Assembly: GCF_963678635.1 (NCBI RefSeq)
Contig: NW_026971291.1
Coordinates: forward strand, 1 to 64,000
Length of the DNA stretch: 64,000 nt
Source: Symsagittifera roscoffensis
Taxonomy: Eukaryota; Xenacoelomorpha; Acoela; Convolutidae
Direction of reading: 5' to 3'
Part shown: positions 31,011-41,680 of the stretch, piece by piece
How positions within the stretch are numbered: the stretch's first letter is position 1
Layout of the letters: each line of letters opens with the position of its first letter
Notes under the pieces: generated by a model
The model's input: the letters and a program-made list of their open reading frames with translations, nothing else
What the model was told of the DNA's origin: nothing
Databases searched by the model: none
Program-made: the position numbers and the translations under genes

Positions 31011-31930
31011 TTATTCTTCTGGGAAAAAGCCGTGGGGGAAGATGTCGCGAATCATGTCTGATGTTGTTAGTAACTTGGCTAGTATGCGTATGACATTTTT
31101 GGTTTGTAGCAGTGGCCAAAGCAATTGAAGTGCCTTGATGGTGTTCAGTTCTTCTGTGCCTACTGCGAACTGATAAGGTGTGTTTTGGATGAGGTTATAG
31201 ATTTTATGGTTATAATTAGTATTGTGAATAAATTCTAATATGGGTGTTTCAATAGAATGTATAAATTCAAGCGGGATAATGAAGGGTCTTGATTCTTCAT
31301 CATTGAAGGTCTTTGTGACGGGACAAAAAATATACATTTGGGTAACTGGGTCATAGTTGCGGAGGATGCCGTTGAGGCTAGTATTTTTAATGTAATATGT
31401 AAAATTAAGAAAAATGGTGAGGTGTATTTTGAGTTAAGAAACTGAAAACGATGGTGGGGTTGTCTTGATGGAGTGTGTAAATCAAAATGATTTTGTATTA
31501 AACGATAATATGTATAAGTGTGCGTTTGTTTAGTGCGTAACATTATATCGTGGGAACAGTGCAAATCGCTTTCCTGTGGTGAAAGAAAGTGAAAGGTTAG
31601 TGAAATTAACTGAAACTTATCATAGAAGCTTTCATATGCTTGTATATCAACTATTGCTTCTGAAATAATATGATCATGCTTTCTATAAAAATATTAAGTG
31701 TAAAAACATATGATGTTTTAACTAAAACTTTTTCGGTTAGTTGCGGGTTTGCGAAGCGATCTTCTAACAAATTGATCTTGGTTAGGACGGATGATATTAT
31801 GATCGTAGTATTCTATTAAAAAATCGTTAGCTCGGGGTGCGGTGAATGTTTTTAATAATTTTTTATATCCAACGTAAGTAAATTGTCGAGGTGTTAATGA
31901 TGTGGTGAGTCTATATAAAACATTTTTTGT
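31011..31930 (-). pseudogene. element 1, ORF D: globular C-terminal part of the last accessory ORF
   Basis: Two overlapping open frames (31235-31564, 31011-31337) plus an upstream segment (about 31740-31930) together give a globular, mixed hydrophobic protein. The upstream segment contains LTPRQFTYVGYKKLLKTF, closely matched in copy 2 at about 63895-63955 (LTPRQFTHVGYKKLL). The last piece (YNLIQNTPYQFAVGTEEL, LLWPLLQTKNVIRILAKLL) has helical character. No family was recognised. Retention of the same motif in two diverged copies suggests that it was once a real protein. Stops and shifts break it here. Confidence 0.5.
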
Positions 31931-32000
31931 ATTTCTCGATATTTTCAGTAGTGTTAGCTAATGGTAGGCAAAGGGGGTTAGCATAATTATAGTAAGCTGT

Positions 32001-32645
32001 TCAATGAAGTGTTGGCATTAAAACGTGCTCATCAACAAAATTTCGTGTTTCATTAGCAATGGTAGGTGTATTTAATGTATATTGTGGAAATGAGGGTAGG
32101 GTGACTTCAAGAAAATTTTTCGTGTTTGTGTGTTCCGGGTGGTTAATATATTCTCGGGCTGTTCCGGGTTTGGCTGGGAATGGGTGATTTGGGATTTTTC
32201 GTTTAAAAGTTCGGTAAGCTCGATTAGTACTGGTAGGTGTTTCGGTGGATGTGGATGACTGAGCTAATGATGGAGTGTAAGCTGAAGAGGGTGTAGGAGT
32301 TGGTGGATTTGAGGATGTTATTGTGGATGATAGTTGATGTATTGTAAGAGTGTTGGGGGGTATTAATTGTTGTTGTAATGTAATAAAATTGTCGAGTTCT
32401 TCGGAATTTTGGATTGTATCTGGGGAATTATTATGTGATCTGTCGGAATGAAATCGAGAATAGGTTGGGGTTACTTGGGAAGCGTAAGAAGGAGTGGAAA
32501 GGGATGGAAGTGGATGACTGGACTGGATGGGTCGAAAAGGGGGTTTCGAAAAAACTGAGGAATTGGTCTGGGTATGGGTAGAGGGAAATGGTTCGGAATC
32601 TGCAAATTCGTCGGGGGTTTTTACATTGGAGTTATTAAATTGCAA
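32001..32645 (-). CDS. element 1, ORF C: Pro/Ser/Thr-rich disordered protein segment
   Basis: 214-codon open frame, very rich in Pro, Ser, Thr, Asn and His with few hydrophobic residues, ending DEHVLMPTLH. Words such as TLTIHQLSSTITSSNPPTPT recur at the matching place in copy 2 (about 63455-63520). It directly precedes the ORF D region and probably forms the disordered front of the same protein. No membrane segment or signal peptide. A similar segment upstream (32646-32780) lies in another frame, so the start is uncertain. Confidence 0.5.
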   Translation of the reverse strand: MQFNNSNVKTPDEFADSEPFPSTHTQTNSSVFSKPPFRPIQSSHPLPSLSTPSYASQVTPTYSRFHSDRSHNNSPDTIQNSEELDNFITLQQQLIPPNTLTIHQLSSTITSSNPPTPTPSSAYTPSLAQSSTSTETPTSTNRAYRTFKRKIPNHPFPAKPGTAREYINHPEHTNTKNFLEVTLPSFPQYTLNTPTIANETRNFVDEHVLMPTLH

Positions 32646-32783
32646 GATATATGAAAAACTGAAATATCTGAGTTAGTATCAGAATTTGTGCTTGATGGTA
32701 TAATAATAATTGGAGAATCGGGTGGCGGGAAAGCAAAAAGTGGGATAATTGGGATTTGACTTGGCTGGGTGGAATTTGTCGGC

Positions 32784-33263
32784 TCATCGTAGGCTACAAA
32801 AATGATTATTTTGAGACTGAAAAGTGGTGGTGTGAGGTTGTTCGATAATTTGTTCATATGTATTATCATTTTGTGAATGATGTGTCATTATGTTTTGGAT
32901 GGGACTCTGTGTTGTATTTGGTCTAAAATTTGGATTATTTGTGATTGCTAGGTTTCGAAAATTTCGGGGAACTAATGATAATTGATGGTTTTGAGGTAGG
33001 GGTGGTATCTGTGGTGCAGTAGGTGTTATATCTACATTATTATGTTCTTCGTCGTATGTGTTTTGTCTTGTGGATATTTTTGTATTATATTCTTTTATTT
33101 GTGCATCTAGAAGTATTTTATTGATTGATGATGAACAAATTCCAAAAAATCCTGCAAAAAGTATACGTGCTACACTTTCTTGTCGGTTTACTTGTGTGTG
33201 TATAGCGCATGTGTTATAGATTCCTTTGAACAGTGAGAAAAGAAATTCTATAAAGTTAAACAT
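32784..33263 (-). CDS. element 1, envelope-like protein: end of the anchor and cytoplasmic tail
   Basis: Open frame beginning MFNFIEFLFSLFKGIYNTC (hydrophobic) and continuing to a polar, Asn/Gln/Pro-rich tail ending NNHFCSLR. In copy 2 the equivalent sequence follows the hydrophobic segment at about 62505-62585, so this is the C-terminal part of the envelope-like ORF rather than a separate gene. The ATG used here is internal. The tail's QNDNTYEQIIEQPHTT word is conserved in copy 2. Confidence 0.6.
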   Translation of the reverse strand: MFNFIEFLFSLFKGIYNTCAIHTQVNRQESVARILFAGFFGICSSSINKILLDAQIKEYNTKISTRQNTYDEEHNNVDITPTAPQIPPLPQNHQLSLVPRNFRNLAITNNPNFRPNTTQSPIQNIMTHHSQNDNTYEQIIEQPHTTTFQSQNNHFCSLR

Positions 33264-33723
33264 AGCGTATAAGATAGTTAATTTTTCTAAGATGTTTTAG
33301 GGCCATCCTAGAAAAGCGAGAATTTCGTTTTTTAAAGGTGACAAGACTGAAAATATTAATAGGTGAAATATCTTGTGGTCTTTATTTTTCACCGTTTAAA
33401 TATATGTAATCTTTGATATCTTTAAAATATCCGCTATAGTCTTGTGTATAAATGTCTGCAAATCCTGCGGTTTCGGCAAGTTTTCTTAATTTCTGGTCGA
33501 TTGATTGTCATTGTATTGTGTCCATTTGTGTTAGTAATTCTTGAAACTGTTGTGTTCTATTGTGATGTTTTATATCAGATTTAGAATATATTCCAATTGA
33601 TTGTAAATCAATATTTGGGTTACGAGCGTTAGCTCTGATGCTTTCGGGTGAAGTTTTTTTGAGTGGTTGCATTATTGTAGGATACGGTGTAAGTAGAAAG
33701 TATTTATCTTCATCGGGGTTTAA

Positions 33724-35181
33724 TTAAACTACATTGTGGCTATTTTCTGATCCACATGGGACTGCAGTATCCCAAAAATATGTTCGTCTTAAAAGTGTGT
33801 CAACAAAGTGTGCTTTATTTTTTTTATAGAATATGGGGATTCTTTTATAACAACGTTTATCTTCAAAAACATATAATGGTGATACTTTTTTGGTGCAAGT
33901 ATAAAAGCATAAAATGTTTCCTTCGTAATCAAGAAAATTTGATCTGTTTCCTGATAATAAGTATCCTGCGTAAGGTATTTTTAGTACTGCTAATGCGAGT
34001 GATTGTAGGATTTGTGTTCTTTCTAATTCGCATAGTTGATTAAGTGTTTCTAATTCAGAAAGTGACATTTCTTGGAAAATTCTACTAATTGTGTAGTCTA
34101 ATTTCATGTCTAAGTAGATATCGTAATGAAAATTACCAAAGTAGGTGCTATTCATTAGTGACAGTTCTTGTAAACGTGTGCTTTTACTGTCGTATGGTTT
34201 TAGTTTTCCACCAGGTTGACCTTTGCTTTCATAAAAGTTAACTGGGACGTATGATGTTCCTTCATTAATAGAATGACTTGTGGCATAGGGGTCAAATTCT
34301 ATTTTTCCAGTGGTCATGTCGAAACCTTTTTCGTATTCGAGAAGTATTTCAGAGTATTGTGTTTTATAAAGTGGATTGCTAAATTTACATGCAAATTCTG
34401 TTTGATAGACTTGAAAACGTGTTAATTTGTTTTCTATATCATGAATGTTTTTAAAATCAGTGCTTTGTTTACAAGATGGGTTCACTTGTTCGTATGGAAT
34501 TGATTCAATAAAAAATTTTTCATGAAATTTTATCATTCGAGCGTGTATTTTTGCTACTTGAAATGTTGTGCATGTATCTTCGGGAAACCAAACAATTGTC
34601 GCTTGGGTCCTTGTTGTAGGGTCACCATAACCTTGATCAATTTTGCAAGGTAATCTAATTCCTTGATAGATCATGGTGTTATCAGTTAAATCTCGTGGAG
34701 TTGAATTTTTTCAAGTTGTATTTTCTAATCAAACAACATTATTTCTTGATATCCTCTATTTTTTTGTGTCTGCCTTGCAGTTTGAAGGAGTCTTTATTCC
34801 AATGTGTGGTATCCAGTGTTTATCGTGTATATCATATGTTAATCGATCGTGTGCGCCGTTATATGGGTATTTTTTGTCTAATTTAATATGTCCTTGGTAT
34901 CGTTCAAGTTCTGCTTGATGTACAGAGTCGGCGAAGACTTGAAAATTTACTAATTTTCTGTCTGTGTTTTTATTTCTCGTGATATTTAGTCTGAGTAATT
35001 TGTTTTTACAATCATCGGGATTTAGATGTAAAAGTCGTTCCACGTTACTTTGGTAAAATGATTCGTGATCAAGTCGGTTCTTATTTCCGTTGGAAACGTG
35101 TGAACAATGTACTTTCTTCTCGGAAAATGTTGCTCTAAATTTATATCCTGTGACTGTTGTTGCTCGGGCTTTTGAATACAA
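33724..35181 (-). pseudogene. element 1, envelope-like glycoprotein ectodomain, broken
   Basis: Main pieces are 34756-35181 (141 codons) and 33724-34674 (316 codons), with a further in-frame-shifted part to about 33264. The protein is Cys-, Tyr- and Asp-rich, with scattered single Cys residues typical of a secreted or viral ectodomain (for example FSEKKVHCSHVS, IRLPCKIDQGYGD, IVWFPEDTCTTFQ, CYKRIPIFY). It is followed by a hydrophobic anchor and polar tail. The position after integrase, length and anchor fit an envelope. The C..GYGD..T..VW pattern recalls chuvirus-like glycoproteins captured by some retroelements, but this is a tentative impression. The gap between the two ORFs and the shift after 33724 are breaks. 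Confidence 0.55.
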
Positions 35182-35701
35182 TGTTGCTATTACATATGTA
35201 GTTTCTATAACTTGTGGTTCTGTTTCGCATTGTGATATTTGATTTATTGCTTATGTGTGTAGTGTTTTTTGTTCGTTTTCTTCACAAAATCATAGTGTGT
35301 TACTAATAAATCCTGGGGTCCTGTGCGAGGAGAAGGATTTGTGTTTTGGTCGGAAAAAATTAGAAAAAGGATGTGTTGAAATGTTAATATTTATAGAATA
35401 TACATGTGTATGATAATTCGGAGTGTGGGTTATAAAATGATATGTAGCCAATTGTGTTTTTTGTATATCTATCGTATTTATATATTACTTCAGTTGTTAT
35501 AAATGGTGGTGGTAGCGATTGAGCTGTTGTATTTGGTAGATTTAATGGGTAGGGATGTTTACAATATTATTAAGACTGATTGTGATTTCAAATTTTAATT
35601 GGAGACTATTTTGTTGAAGTATTTAAATATTATGTTCTCGAATATCTTCGTGGATACCTTGTCTATATTGTACTCTATTGAGTGCCCAATTGTGGAGTCG
35701 G

Positions 35702-36540
35702 TTACTTTCGTGATGTTGTCCAAAAAATGGGGAACGTACTACGAAAGTACTTCCAATCTAATCGTAAAGGGGTGTTTGAAGATGATTCTTCTCGATATCT
35801 AGCGTCGAGATGGTTTGGGAAATTTAAAGAGAAATGTGTCGGTGAAATTTGACTTAATGATGGTGTTGACGGGAATGATAAAGTTTCTAGTAATGATGAT
35901 AATGTTGTGACTGTAGAAATTTCTATTGCTTCATTTACCATGTTTGGTTTGACTTGTTTATATGAGTGTGTTGCCCAATATGGTAGTCATTCGGTAGGAT
36001 TGGTGGGTTAAAAGGATTTTCACAAATTTGTTCAGATGTCGGGGTTGAACCTAAGTAATCTGAGGGTATACTTGAGGTTCTATGTTGTGAAAGGAGTGTG
36101 GGGGTTTCTGGTAATGTACTACTTGAAATTTCTGAAGAGGTTGGTGTTGGTGATTGGGGTATATCAAAATGAACTCTGGGGGTTTGAAAATTTCTATTTC
36201 TTCGTGGATGTATTATTTGTCTATTTATCTCAACTGTATTTTGATTTTGACTAATATGTCTTACTCTATTTAAGTCTTGTGGTAATGTGGGGTGTAAATT
36301 ATTTGTTGGTTCACTTAGGGATGCTTGTCGCTGAACTGGTTCTAGTGGTTCAGATAAGCGAGCATGTCGTTTTTCAAAAGTGTATGGGTTATCTTGAAAA
36401 AAAAATCGTGTAGATGTTTGGGGGTTTTGGGTAGTTGTGGTTATGACGGGGTTTTCCTGGGAAGATGTCGGTGAAGACTGATTTTGTGATGGTTGGTTAG
36501 CAATTTTGGAAATGTGTCCGATTGATCTTTTTCTAGTGGG
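35702..36540 (-). pseudogene. element 1, ORF B: Pro/Ser/Arg-rich accessory segment
   Basis: Pieces in several frames encode a Ser/Thr/Pro/Arg-rich protein ending in the 79-codon frame 35702-35941. Words such as LDARYREESS and PLRLDW correspond to LDSRYQEQPS and PLRLDW in copy 2 (59849-60325), and an RQIIHPRRNRNFQ segment is shared. It lies between integrase and the envelope-like ORF. No domain was recognised. A role as an accessory, or as the first part of the envelope transcript, is possible but not shown. Confidence 0.45.
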
Positions 36541-37541
36541 AAGACTTATGTTTATTGTAATATTCTTCGATGAAAAGAATTAAAAAGATTTTTGCTTAGG
36601 CGAATGTGACTATTGCCTTTTTTTACACTTTTGCACATTGTAAAAATGTGATTAAAATTACGAATACTAAAAAAAATATCTGTTCTACTAAAAATTGTTC
36701 GTATCATTTAAATAGACTTTGTAATATCGTACGTGTGAATGTGGTCAATGATTTGGGAAAGTTGGAGATATATTTCAAATAGGGAGTAGAAAATTAAAAA
36801 ATATATTGCAAAAAATTTTTAAAAGGATTATTAAGGCTTCAAAAATTTCAATAAAAAATATTAGCAAAATTTTAAATAGAATAAAAAACTTTATGAAAAG
36901 ATTCAAGATTATATTTTTTGAGGTATCGCCTGTTAGAGAGGAAAGCTTTTAAGAAATGATTCGTTCGTCGAATACTTTTTGTTTTCTGGGGCGAAATTCA
37001 AGTGTGGTCGGATTATCTATTGATTTTTTGACAAGTGGGTTGAGTTTTGCGAAAAATTGTTGGACGCTAATTTTATGGTGTTCGGGAGGTCTTCTTTGCT
37101 TTGTTTTTATTTTTTGGGTAATCTGGGTTTTTTTTGAAATATTTGTACTTAAGGCCAAATGATTATGGTGCTATTTACTTTAGGCTAATTTTCCATTCTT
37201 GGTTGGAGGGTTTTGAGGTCTAAGTTGGGAAACTATTGTTGATCTTTGCGTTATTAGATAGGGGAGGGTTGTAATAATATGGTTGTATTTATTTTAAATG
37301 TCAAGTTTTAGCGAGTTGCTCATTTTTGACCTGGAGATGGTAAAGTTATAGTTATAGATATGCCTGGAGTTGAATATCTATCGGCTAGTAGGTTTGTGTT
37401 AGAGATATAGAAGGTGACGGACTTTGAGTGAATCCTATTGGCTGAATTTGTACTAGAATTGTTGCGTATGTTTCAGCATGTTATCTTGAAAAATTGAAAG
37501 CTCGAAATGATTTAGAAGTGTACAAATTATTAATTTTAAAA
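36541..37541 (-). other. element 1, region between integrase and ORF B
   Basis: About 1 kb without a convincing long frame. A 69-codon minus-strand frame at 36949-37158 (Lys/Gln/Thr-rich, QQFFAKLNPLVKKSIDN) has weak similarity to stop-filled sequence in copy 2 near 58650-58860, so it may be an ORF remnant or just shared noncoding sequence. Confidence 0.4.
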
Positions 37542-38096
37542 TCAAAGTTGTTTTTGAAATCCAACTTTCTTTAATATTTTAGATTGTGGGATGAATGTTT
37601 TGTAATGTTTACGTGGTTGATTTCTAAGTCGTGATGATTCTCTGTAATCTGATTTTTCTACTTGTTCTTGTGGTAAAATTTTTTCTATCGTTTTCCTGTT
37701 TTTTTTTTCTTTTTGAGGTAATTTTGTGTCTGGCGTTTTTGTATTGTTTTGAGTTGTGTTTTGATTTTGATTTTGTTTATGATGAAAGTTGTCCTGTACA
37801 TTTGTTTCTTGTTCTGTATGTGTATGGTTTTGAATAACTTTTAAACCTGTAAAAGAATATAATTGAGTTAATTCGCGTAATGCGTATTCTTTCTGGTAGT
37901 AAAGTAATAGATTGTTACGATGTTGAACAATTTCTTTTTTGATTGAATCTGTTAGTTTATATGTTACGTCAGTGGGTTTGGCATTTATTTGATATGGTCT
38001 TTTTCGAAGTGGTTGTAGATTTTTAGAGATTCCTTTTTGTGTATTGAAATAAGGTATTAAGACAAGTGTTCCAATTGTTAAATCTGTGGCTGGCAT
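37542..38096 (-). CDS. element 1, integrase C-terminal (GPF/Y-like) domain and tail
   Basis: 184-codon open piece. It opens with TLVLIPYFNTQKGISKNLQP and continues through RKRPYQINAKPTDVTYKL, which matches the GPF/Y module of Ty3/gypsy integrases (a small barrel that binds DNA or chromatin). A Gln/Asn/Thr/Lys-rich tail ends in SRLRNQPRKHYKTFIPQSK. The tail's RLRNQPRKHYKTF resembles the integrase or Gag-Pol ends of other Metaviridae. It overlaps the core piece (38078-39052) by a few codons in another frame, so there is a frame change near 38090. Confidence 0.75.
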   Translation of the reverse strand: MPATDLTIGTLVLIPYFNTQKGISKNLQPLRKRPYQINAKPTDVTYKLTDSIKKEIVQHRNNLLLYYQKEYALRELTQLYSFTGLKVIQNHTHTEQETNVQDNFHHKQNQNQNTTQNNTKTPDTKLPQKEKKNRKTIEKILPQEQVEKSDYRESSRLRNQPRKHYKTFIPQSKILKKVGFQKQL

Positions 38097-39052
38097 AAAG
38101 CGTGAAATAATTTGACTGTTAATGTTTTGTCTTTGTAATTTTTTGTTACTTTTTGATAAATTTCATTGTGTTTTTTATCTCTATTTAAAATCCATTCAAA
38201 ATGTGAGGCGGAGGCTAATTTAAGAAATTGTGGGTGATGAAAATGATCTTCATCATGTGTTTGTAAAGGTAGGTTATAACAAATTGAATCTTTATTTGGT
38301 TGGCAATATTCTTGTGCATTTTTATGGGCATTTGCTGTAAACATAACTGGTTTTCGTGGCTTAAAAACCATTTCATATGCTGACATTCCTAGAGTTGTTG
38401 TGATTTGTGAATTATATGATAAGGGAAATAATTTTACGTCTGCTGACCATTCTGTGTATCGTGTATCATTTCCATTTATGATACATCTGAGATATTCTTG
38501 TAATGAATTGTTCATACCTTCGACTAAACCGTTTGTCCAAGGTGCATGAGATGTACGTGGTTTCTGTTTGATGTTATATAAGTGGCATACGGTGATGATT
38601 TCATTATTTATAATTTCTGTACCGTTGTCTGTAACTAGGATTTCGGGTAATCCGAATTTAGCTATCCAATGTTCGTAAAGTGTTTTGTAAGCATATTAAG
38701 CATTACAATGTGGTACTGGATTGAGTGCTACATAATGTGTGAATGCATCAACAATGACCATAATGTAGGAGTTTCCTTCAGAGGATGGTGAAATTGGTCC
38801 TTTAGTGTCGAATGAAATGCGATGTTTGAAATATAAACTTTGTCTTTCAAAATCTTATTTTTGTGCTATTTGTTTTTGATTTGGATAAGGTTTGTTCAAT
38901 TGACATTTTATACAATCGTTGCATAATACTTTTATCCAAAATGTTGCATTTGGGAAATAAAACTTTTGTGTAAAGTTCGAATATGTTTTTTCTGATCCTG
39001 AGTGTCCTTTTGTATTTTGTGTATGGGAGATGCTAAATGCTATTAGTATCAT
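38078..39052 (-). pseudogene. element 1, integrase zinc-binding and catalytic core
   Basis: 38855-39052 carries the HHCC zinc-binding module (SHTQNTKGHSGSEKTY, then CNDCIKC). It is followed, after an in-frame stop at about 38855, by the DDE core: VIVDAFTHYV (first Asp), VTDNGTE (second Asp), and NGLVEG (Glu), then the open piece 38078-38515. A second stop interrupts the core near 38698, where copy 2 has Tyr. Both stops are private to this copy. The enzyme would have inserted the cDNA into the host genome. Confidence 0.85.
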
Positions 39053-39443
39053 ACTTAAAGGAAGACAGGGAACTTTAGAAATTTTTTAAATTGATATCCT
39101 AGAAGATCTGTATTTTCATTGATTGTTGTGTTATTAAATTTTCGGAAATATCGGAGGAGTGCTTGGTTTCCTAAAATTATGGTATCAGCTTTTGCTGGCT
39201 TAGTTTTCTATTTGTGCCATGATTTTAGTTGTCTGATTACTGGGTCGAGACTTTTGATATTGTTTTTAAAGTTCAAATTTAATTTTTTCTGTTGGGGGAG
39301 AAAAATATTGTCAATTTCTAGTTTTGATAGGGGAATTGTGTCAAGTGGGTCACGGAGGTCAAAAACTTACTTGATTTATTTTGTATTTTGAATCATTTGT
39401 TTGTGTTCCTGATAAACTTATTTTATCGGTCAAATTTTCTTTT

Positions 39444-39800
39444 TCAAATTTTCTTTTTGTTTTGTTGGGTATTATTTTTTATCCATTGTGAGTACGGAAT
39501 TGGTTTAAAAGTAGAAGTGCCTAATAAATCGACTTCATAGGTTTTAGTTTGGCAATCTAAATAGAGTGGAAAATGTTGTAGATTATTTATTTGGGATTGA
39601 TCAATGTCAGTTTTTACTGCATTTTTGCATTCTAATCGGGGTGATGTTTCATCTTTTGCGAGAAAGAATTTAATTTTTTTTGGTATTTCAACTGTAGTTT
39701 TTCGTGTAAGTAGTTCAGGTGGCGTATTTCTACTTAATGTATCTGGTAATGCAAGGTTTTTTCCTGCAGTCCAGACAATATGTAAGTTTGGGAATTTCAT
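39444..39800 (-). CDS. element 1, RNase H end and connection to integrase
   Basis: 118-codon open piece starting MKFPNLHIVWTAGKNLALPD with LSRNTPPELLTRKT, the segment that in Ty3/gypsy elements follows RNase H (a tether resembling an inactive RNase H, with the usual D.LSR word). It ends in a Lys-rich stretch. Copy 2 has the same segment near 56010-56330. A stop separates it from 39903-40517. Confidence 0.7.
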   Translation of the reverse strand: MKFPNLHIVWTAGKNLALPDTLSRNTPPELLTRKTTVEIPKKIKFFLAKDETSPRLECKNAVKTDIDQSQINNLQHFPLYLDCQTKTYEVDLLGTSTFKPIPYSQWIKNNTQQNKKKI

Positions 39801-39902
39801 TAAAATTAATTGAAATCTATAAACTCTATGATTAGGATTTGATTTTTGTGTGAAGAGAAATATAATTGATTTTTGATCTGTAAATAGAACTGTTGGGTGT
39901 TT

Positions 39903-40517
39903 TTATCCAAGTATCAGAAATTCGTATTCTGTAAGTGTATAAATTATAGCTGTACATTCTCTCATTAGAGTAGAGAGTCGTAGCTCGGCTTGTGTGAATA
40001 ATCGTGAATTTTCTGATATAAGATTCATTTTATTTGTTCCAGTATGTGATTGTAGTAATGCTGCGACGATGCCAAAATTTGAAGCATCGCACATTGCATA
40101 GAATGAAGGATTCGGATCTGGAATTGTGTTTGAAATTTGTTCTGTCAAAAGTTTTTTATTTTCTTCAAGTCGAGTTTGGTGTTCAATGGTCCATTCAAAA
40201 TTATTTTGTCGTCTGAGGATGTTATAGAAAGATTTTAAATATAACTGCGTTTTGTAAACATATTTACGTAAGAAATTCAACATTCCAATGAATTCTTGGA
40301 TTTTCTTTTTATTTGTAGGTGGTTGAAGTTTTTGGATTGCAGCAATGCGTGATTTTAATGGGGTGATAGTTATTCGTTCAAAATTATGTCCTGAAAATTC
40401 AAAGCGTGTTAAAAAGAAATGTGATTTATCAGGGGCTGCTTTCAGATTTTCGTTCTGAAGTATTTTATGATATTGTTCCAAAACTGCAAACATTTTTTCT
40501 TTAGTTTTTGATTGCAT
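39903..40517 (-). CDS. element 1, RT thumb/connection and RNase H
   Basis: 204-codon open piece beginning just after the RT catalytic motif. KAAPDKSHFFLTRFEFSGH is the thumb-side strand of Ty3-type RTs. IQEFIGMLNFLRKYV corresponds to the usual FLGL.NYYR segment. PSFYAMCDASNFGIVAAL is the start of RNase H with its first catalytic Asp, and LRLSTLMRECTAI is the helix with the catalytic Glu. The product would remove the RNA strand during copying. The 5' edge coincides with the 29-bp deletion described separately, so the piece cannot be joined to a working RT. Confidence 0.85.
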   Translation of the reverse strand: MQSKTKEKMFAVLEQYHKILQNENLKAAPDKSHFFLTRFEFSGHNFERITITPLKSRIAAIQKLQPPTNKKKIQEFIGMLNFLRKYVYKTQLYLKSFYNILRRQNNFEWTIEHQTRLEENKKLLTEQISNTIPDPNPSFYAMCDASNFGIVAALLQSHTGTNKMNLISENSRLFTQAELRLSTLMRECTAIIYTLTEYEFLILG

Positions 40518-40529
40518 TTTGACTAAGTA

Positions 40530-40997
40530 TTAGTGGTCTAAAAATTCTACTCATGAAAGCTGAAAAAGCTGCTGGTCCTATGGATATTCCATAGAATAAT
40601 CGATTAAATTTGTATTGTTGATTTCCAATAACAAATTGTGTTAAGCGTCATGATTGTTCATCTAGTGGCATTTGATTATAAGCACTATTCATATCTGCAG
40701 TTGTGAAGTACTTACCATTTATCTTTGTTAAGATAACTGGTATTGGTTCAATAGGCCAATTGCATTTTGATTCGTCAATTATTGAATTGAGATATCTATC
40801 GTCTAAAACTATTTTTAGCGATTCACCTTTTGCTAGAATTATAATAGGGTTGATGAAGGTATTACCATTTGGTTTTTTTTTATTTACTGGTGATATAATT
40901 TCGTATTGTTCTAAAATATCAAGTAATCTATTTACCTTGTCGAGTAAGTGAATCGGTACTTTACTTGCTCTTTGTTTTTTGAAAACTTCGTCAGGTT
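40530..40997 (-). pseudogene. element 1, RT fingers and palm, catalytic motif deleted
   Basis: Coding similarity to copy 2 (54804-55290) can be followed on the minus strand: the KGESLKIVLDARYLN-type segment with the first catalytic Asp, the QMPLDEQS segment, and the QFVIGNQQYKFNRLFYG box. It then reads ..LSQNAIK directly into the post-catalytic sequence. The YLDD box of copy 2 (55277-55288) is missing together with 29 bp. In-frame stops are also present. Confidence 0.75.
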
Positions 40998-41516
40998 TTA
41001 ATGGAAGGTGTAGTGATGAACTAATTTTCCCAACTTCAAATTTTGATTTGCGTAGACTGTTGAATATTTTAACAGTTGTTTAGCTAATTTGTCAAATATA
41101 TCTTGTGTTATTTGTGAGTGTTGAAAATTAAACATTGTTAAAAACTTTTGTTGTTCTTCTGTGTAATTTGTTATATTGAATGTCGGTTTAAAATATGGTG
41201 TTTTTGTGAAATAATCTGTGTTTTTTTCATTTATTATTATATTATTTATGGATAATTCTTCGTCAAGAATTGTTGATTGAAAAATATCTAATAGTTGTAA
41301 TATATTATTAACTCGGTAGGCTACTTCATTTATAGGTGAAATTGTAGCTTTTGTTTCACAATATCCTACAAGTCCTAGGGGTAATGTTACTTGATATGGT
41401 GTATTGTTATACACGTGTAATGAAATAATATCGAAATTCGTATTTTTGTAGTATTTTATGGATGAGATTGTAATTTTGAAAAATTTGTCAATGGGTTTAA
41501 ATTCAAAATTTGACAT
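40998..41516 (-). CDS. element 1, protease-RT linker
   Basis: 172-codon open piece with no catalytic motif. It is mostly hydrophobic/polar mixed sequence (ISLHVYNNTPYQVTLPLGLV, EEQQKFLTMFNFQHSQITQ) leading into the RT. Copy 2 has the same segment at about 54280-54780, there broken at 54442. The length is typical of the spacer between protease and RT in env-bearing Metaviridae. Confidence 0.65.
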   Translation of the reverse strand: MSNFEFKPIDKFFKITISSIKYYKNTNFDIISLHVYNNTPYQVTLPLGLVGYCETKATISPINEVAYRVNNILQLLDIFQSTILDEELSINNIIINEKNTDYFTKTPYFKPTFNITNYTEEQQKFLTMFNFQHSQITQDIFDKLAKQLLKYSTVYANQNLKLGKLVHHYTFH

Positions 41517-41680
41517 GAAAAGTTGTTGTTTATTTTGACTTTTGTTATACTGATGAACTTGTTTTATTGAAAAATTATATATATTTCCTGATAGTGGTTT
41601 CAGGTGTTTCCGTTCTTGATTATAAACGGGATAAAATTTTGAGAAAAATGGTGGTTGTTTGTTTAATCTTTGGAAGAATG

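Noticed and set aside
33724-36254. Plus-strand ORFs at 33756-34043, 34673-34918, 35599-35802 and 36036-36254
   Set aside because: They are antisense to the envelope-like and ORF B coding strand, Phe/Val/Leu-rich as expected for reverse reading of A/C-rich genes.
38690-38860. Alternative nuclear genetic code to explain in-frame TAA in integrase and elsewhere
   Set aside because: At one TAA copy 2 has Pro and at another Tyr, and TGA and TAG breaks also occur, so no single reassignment fits; ordinary decay explains it.
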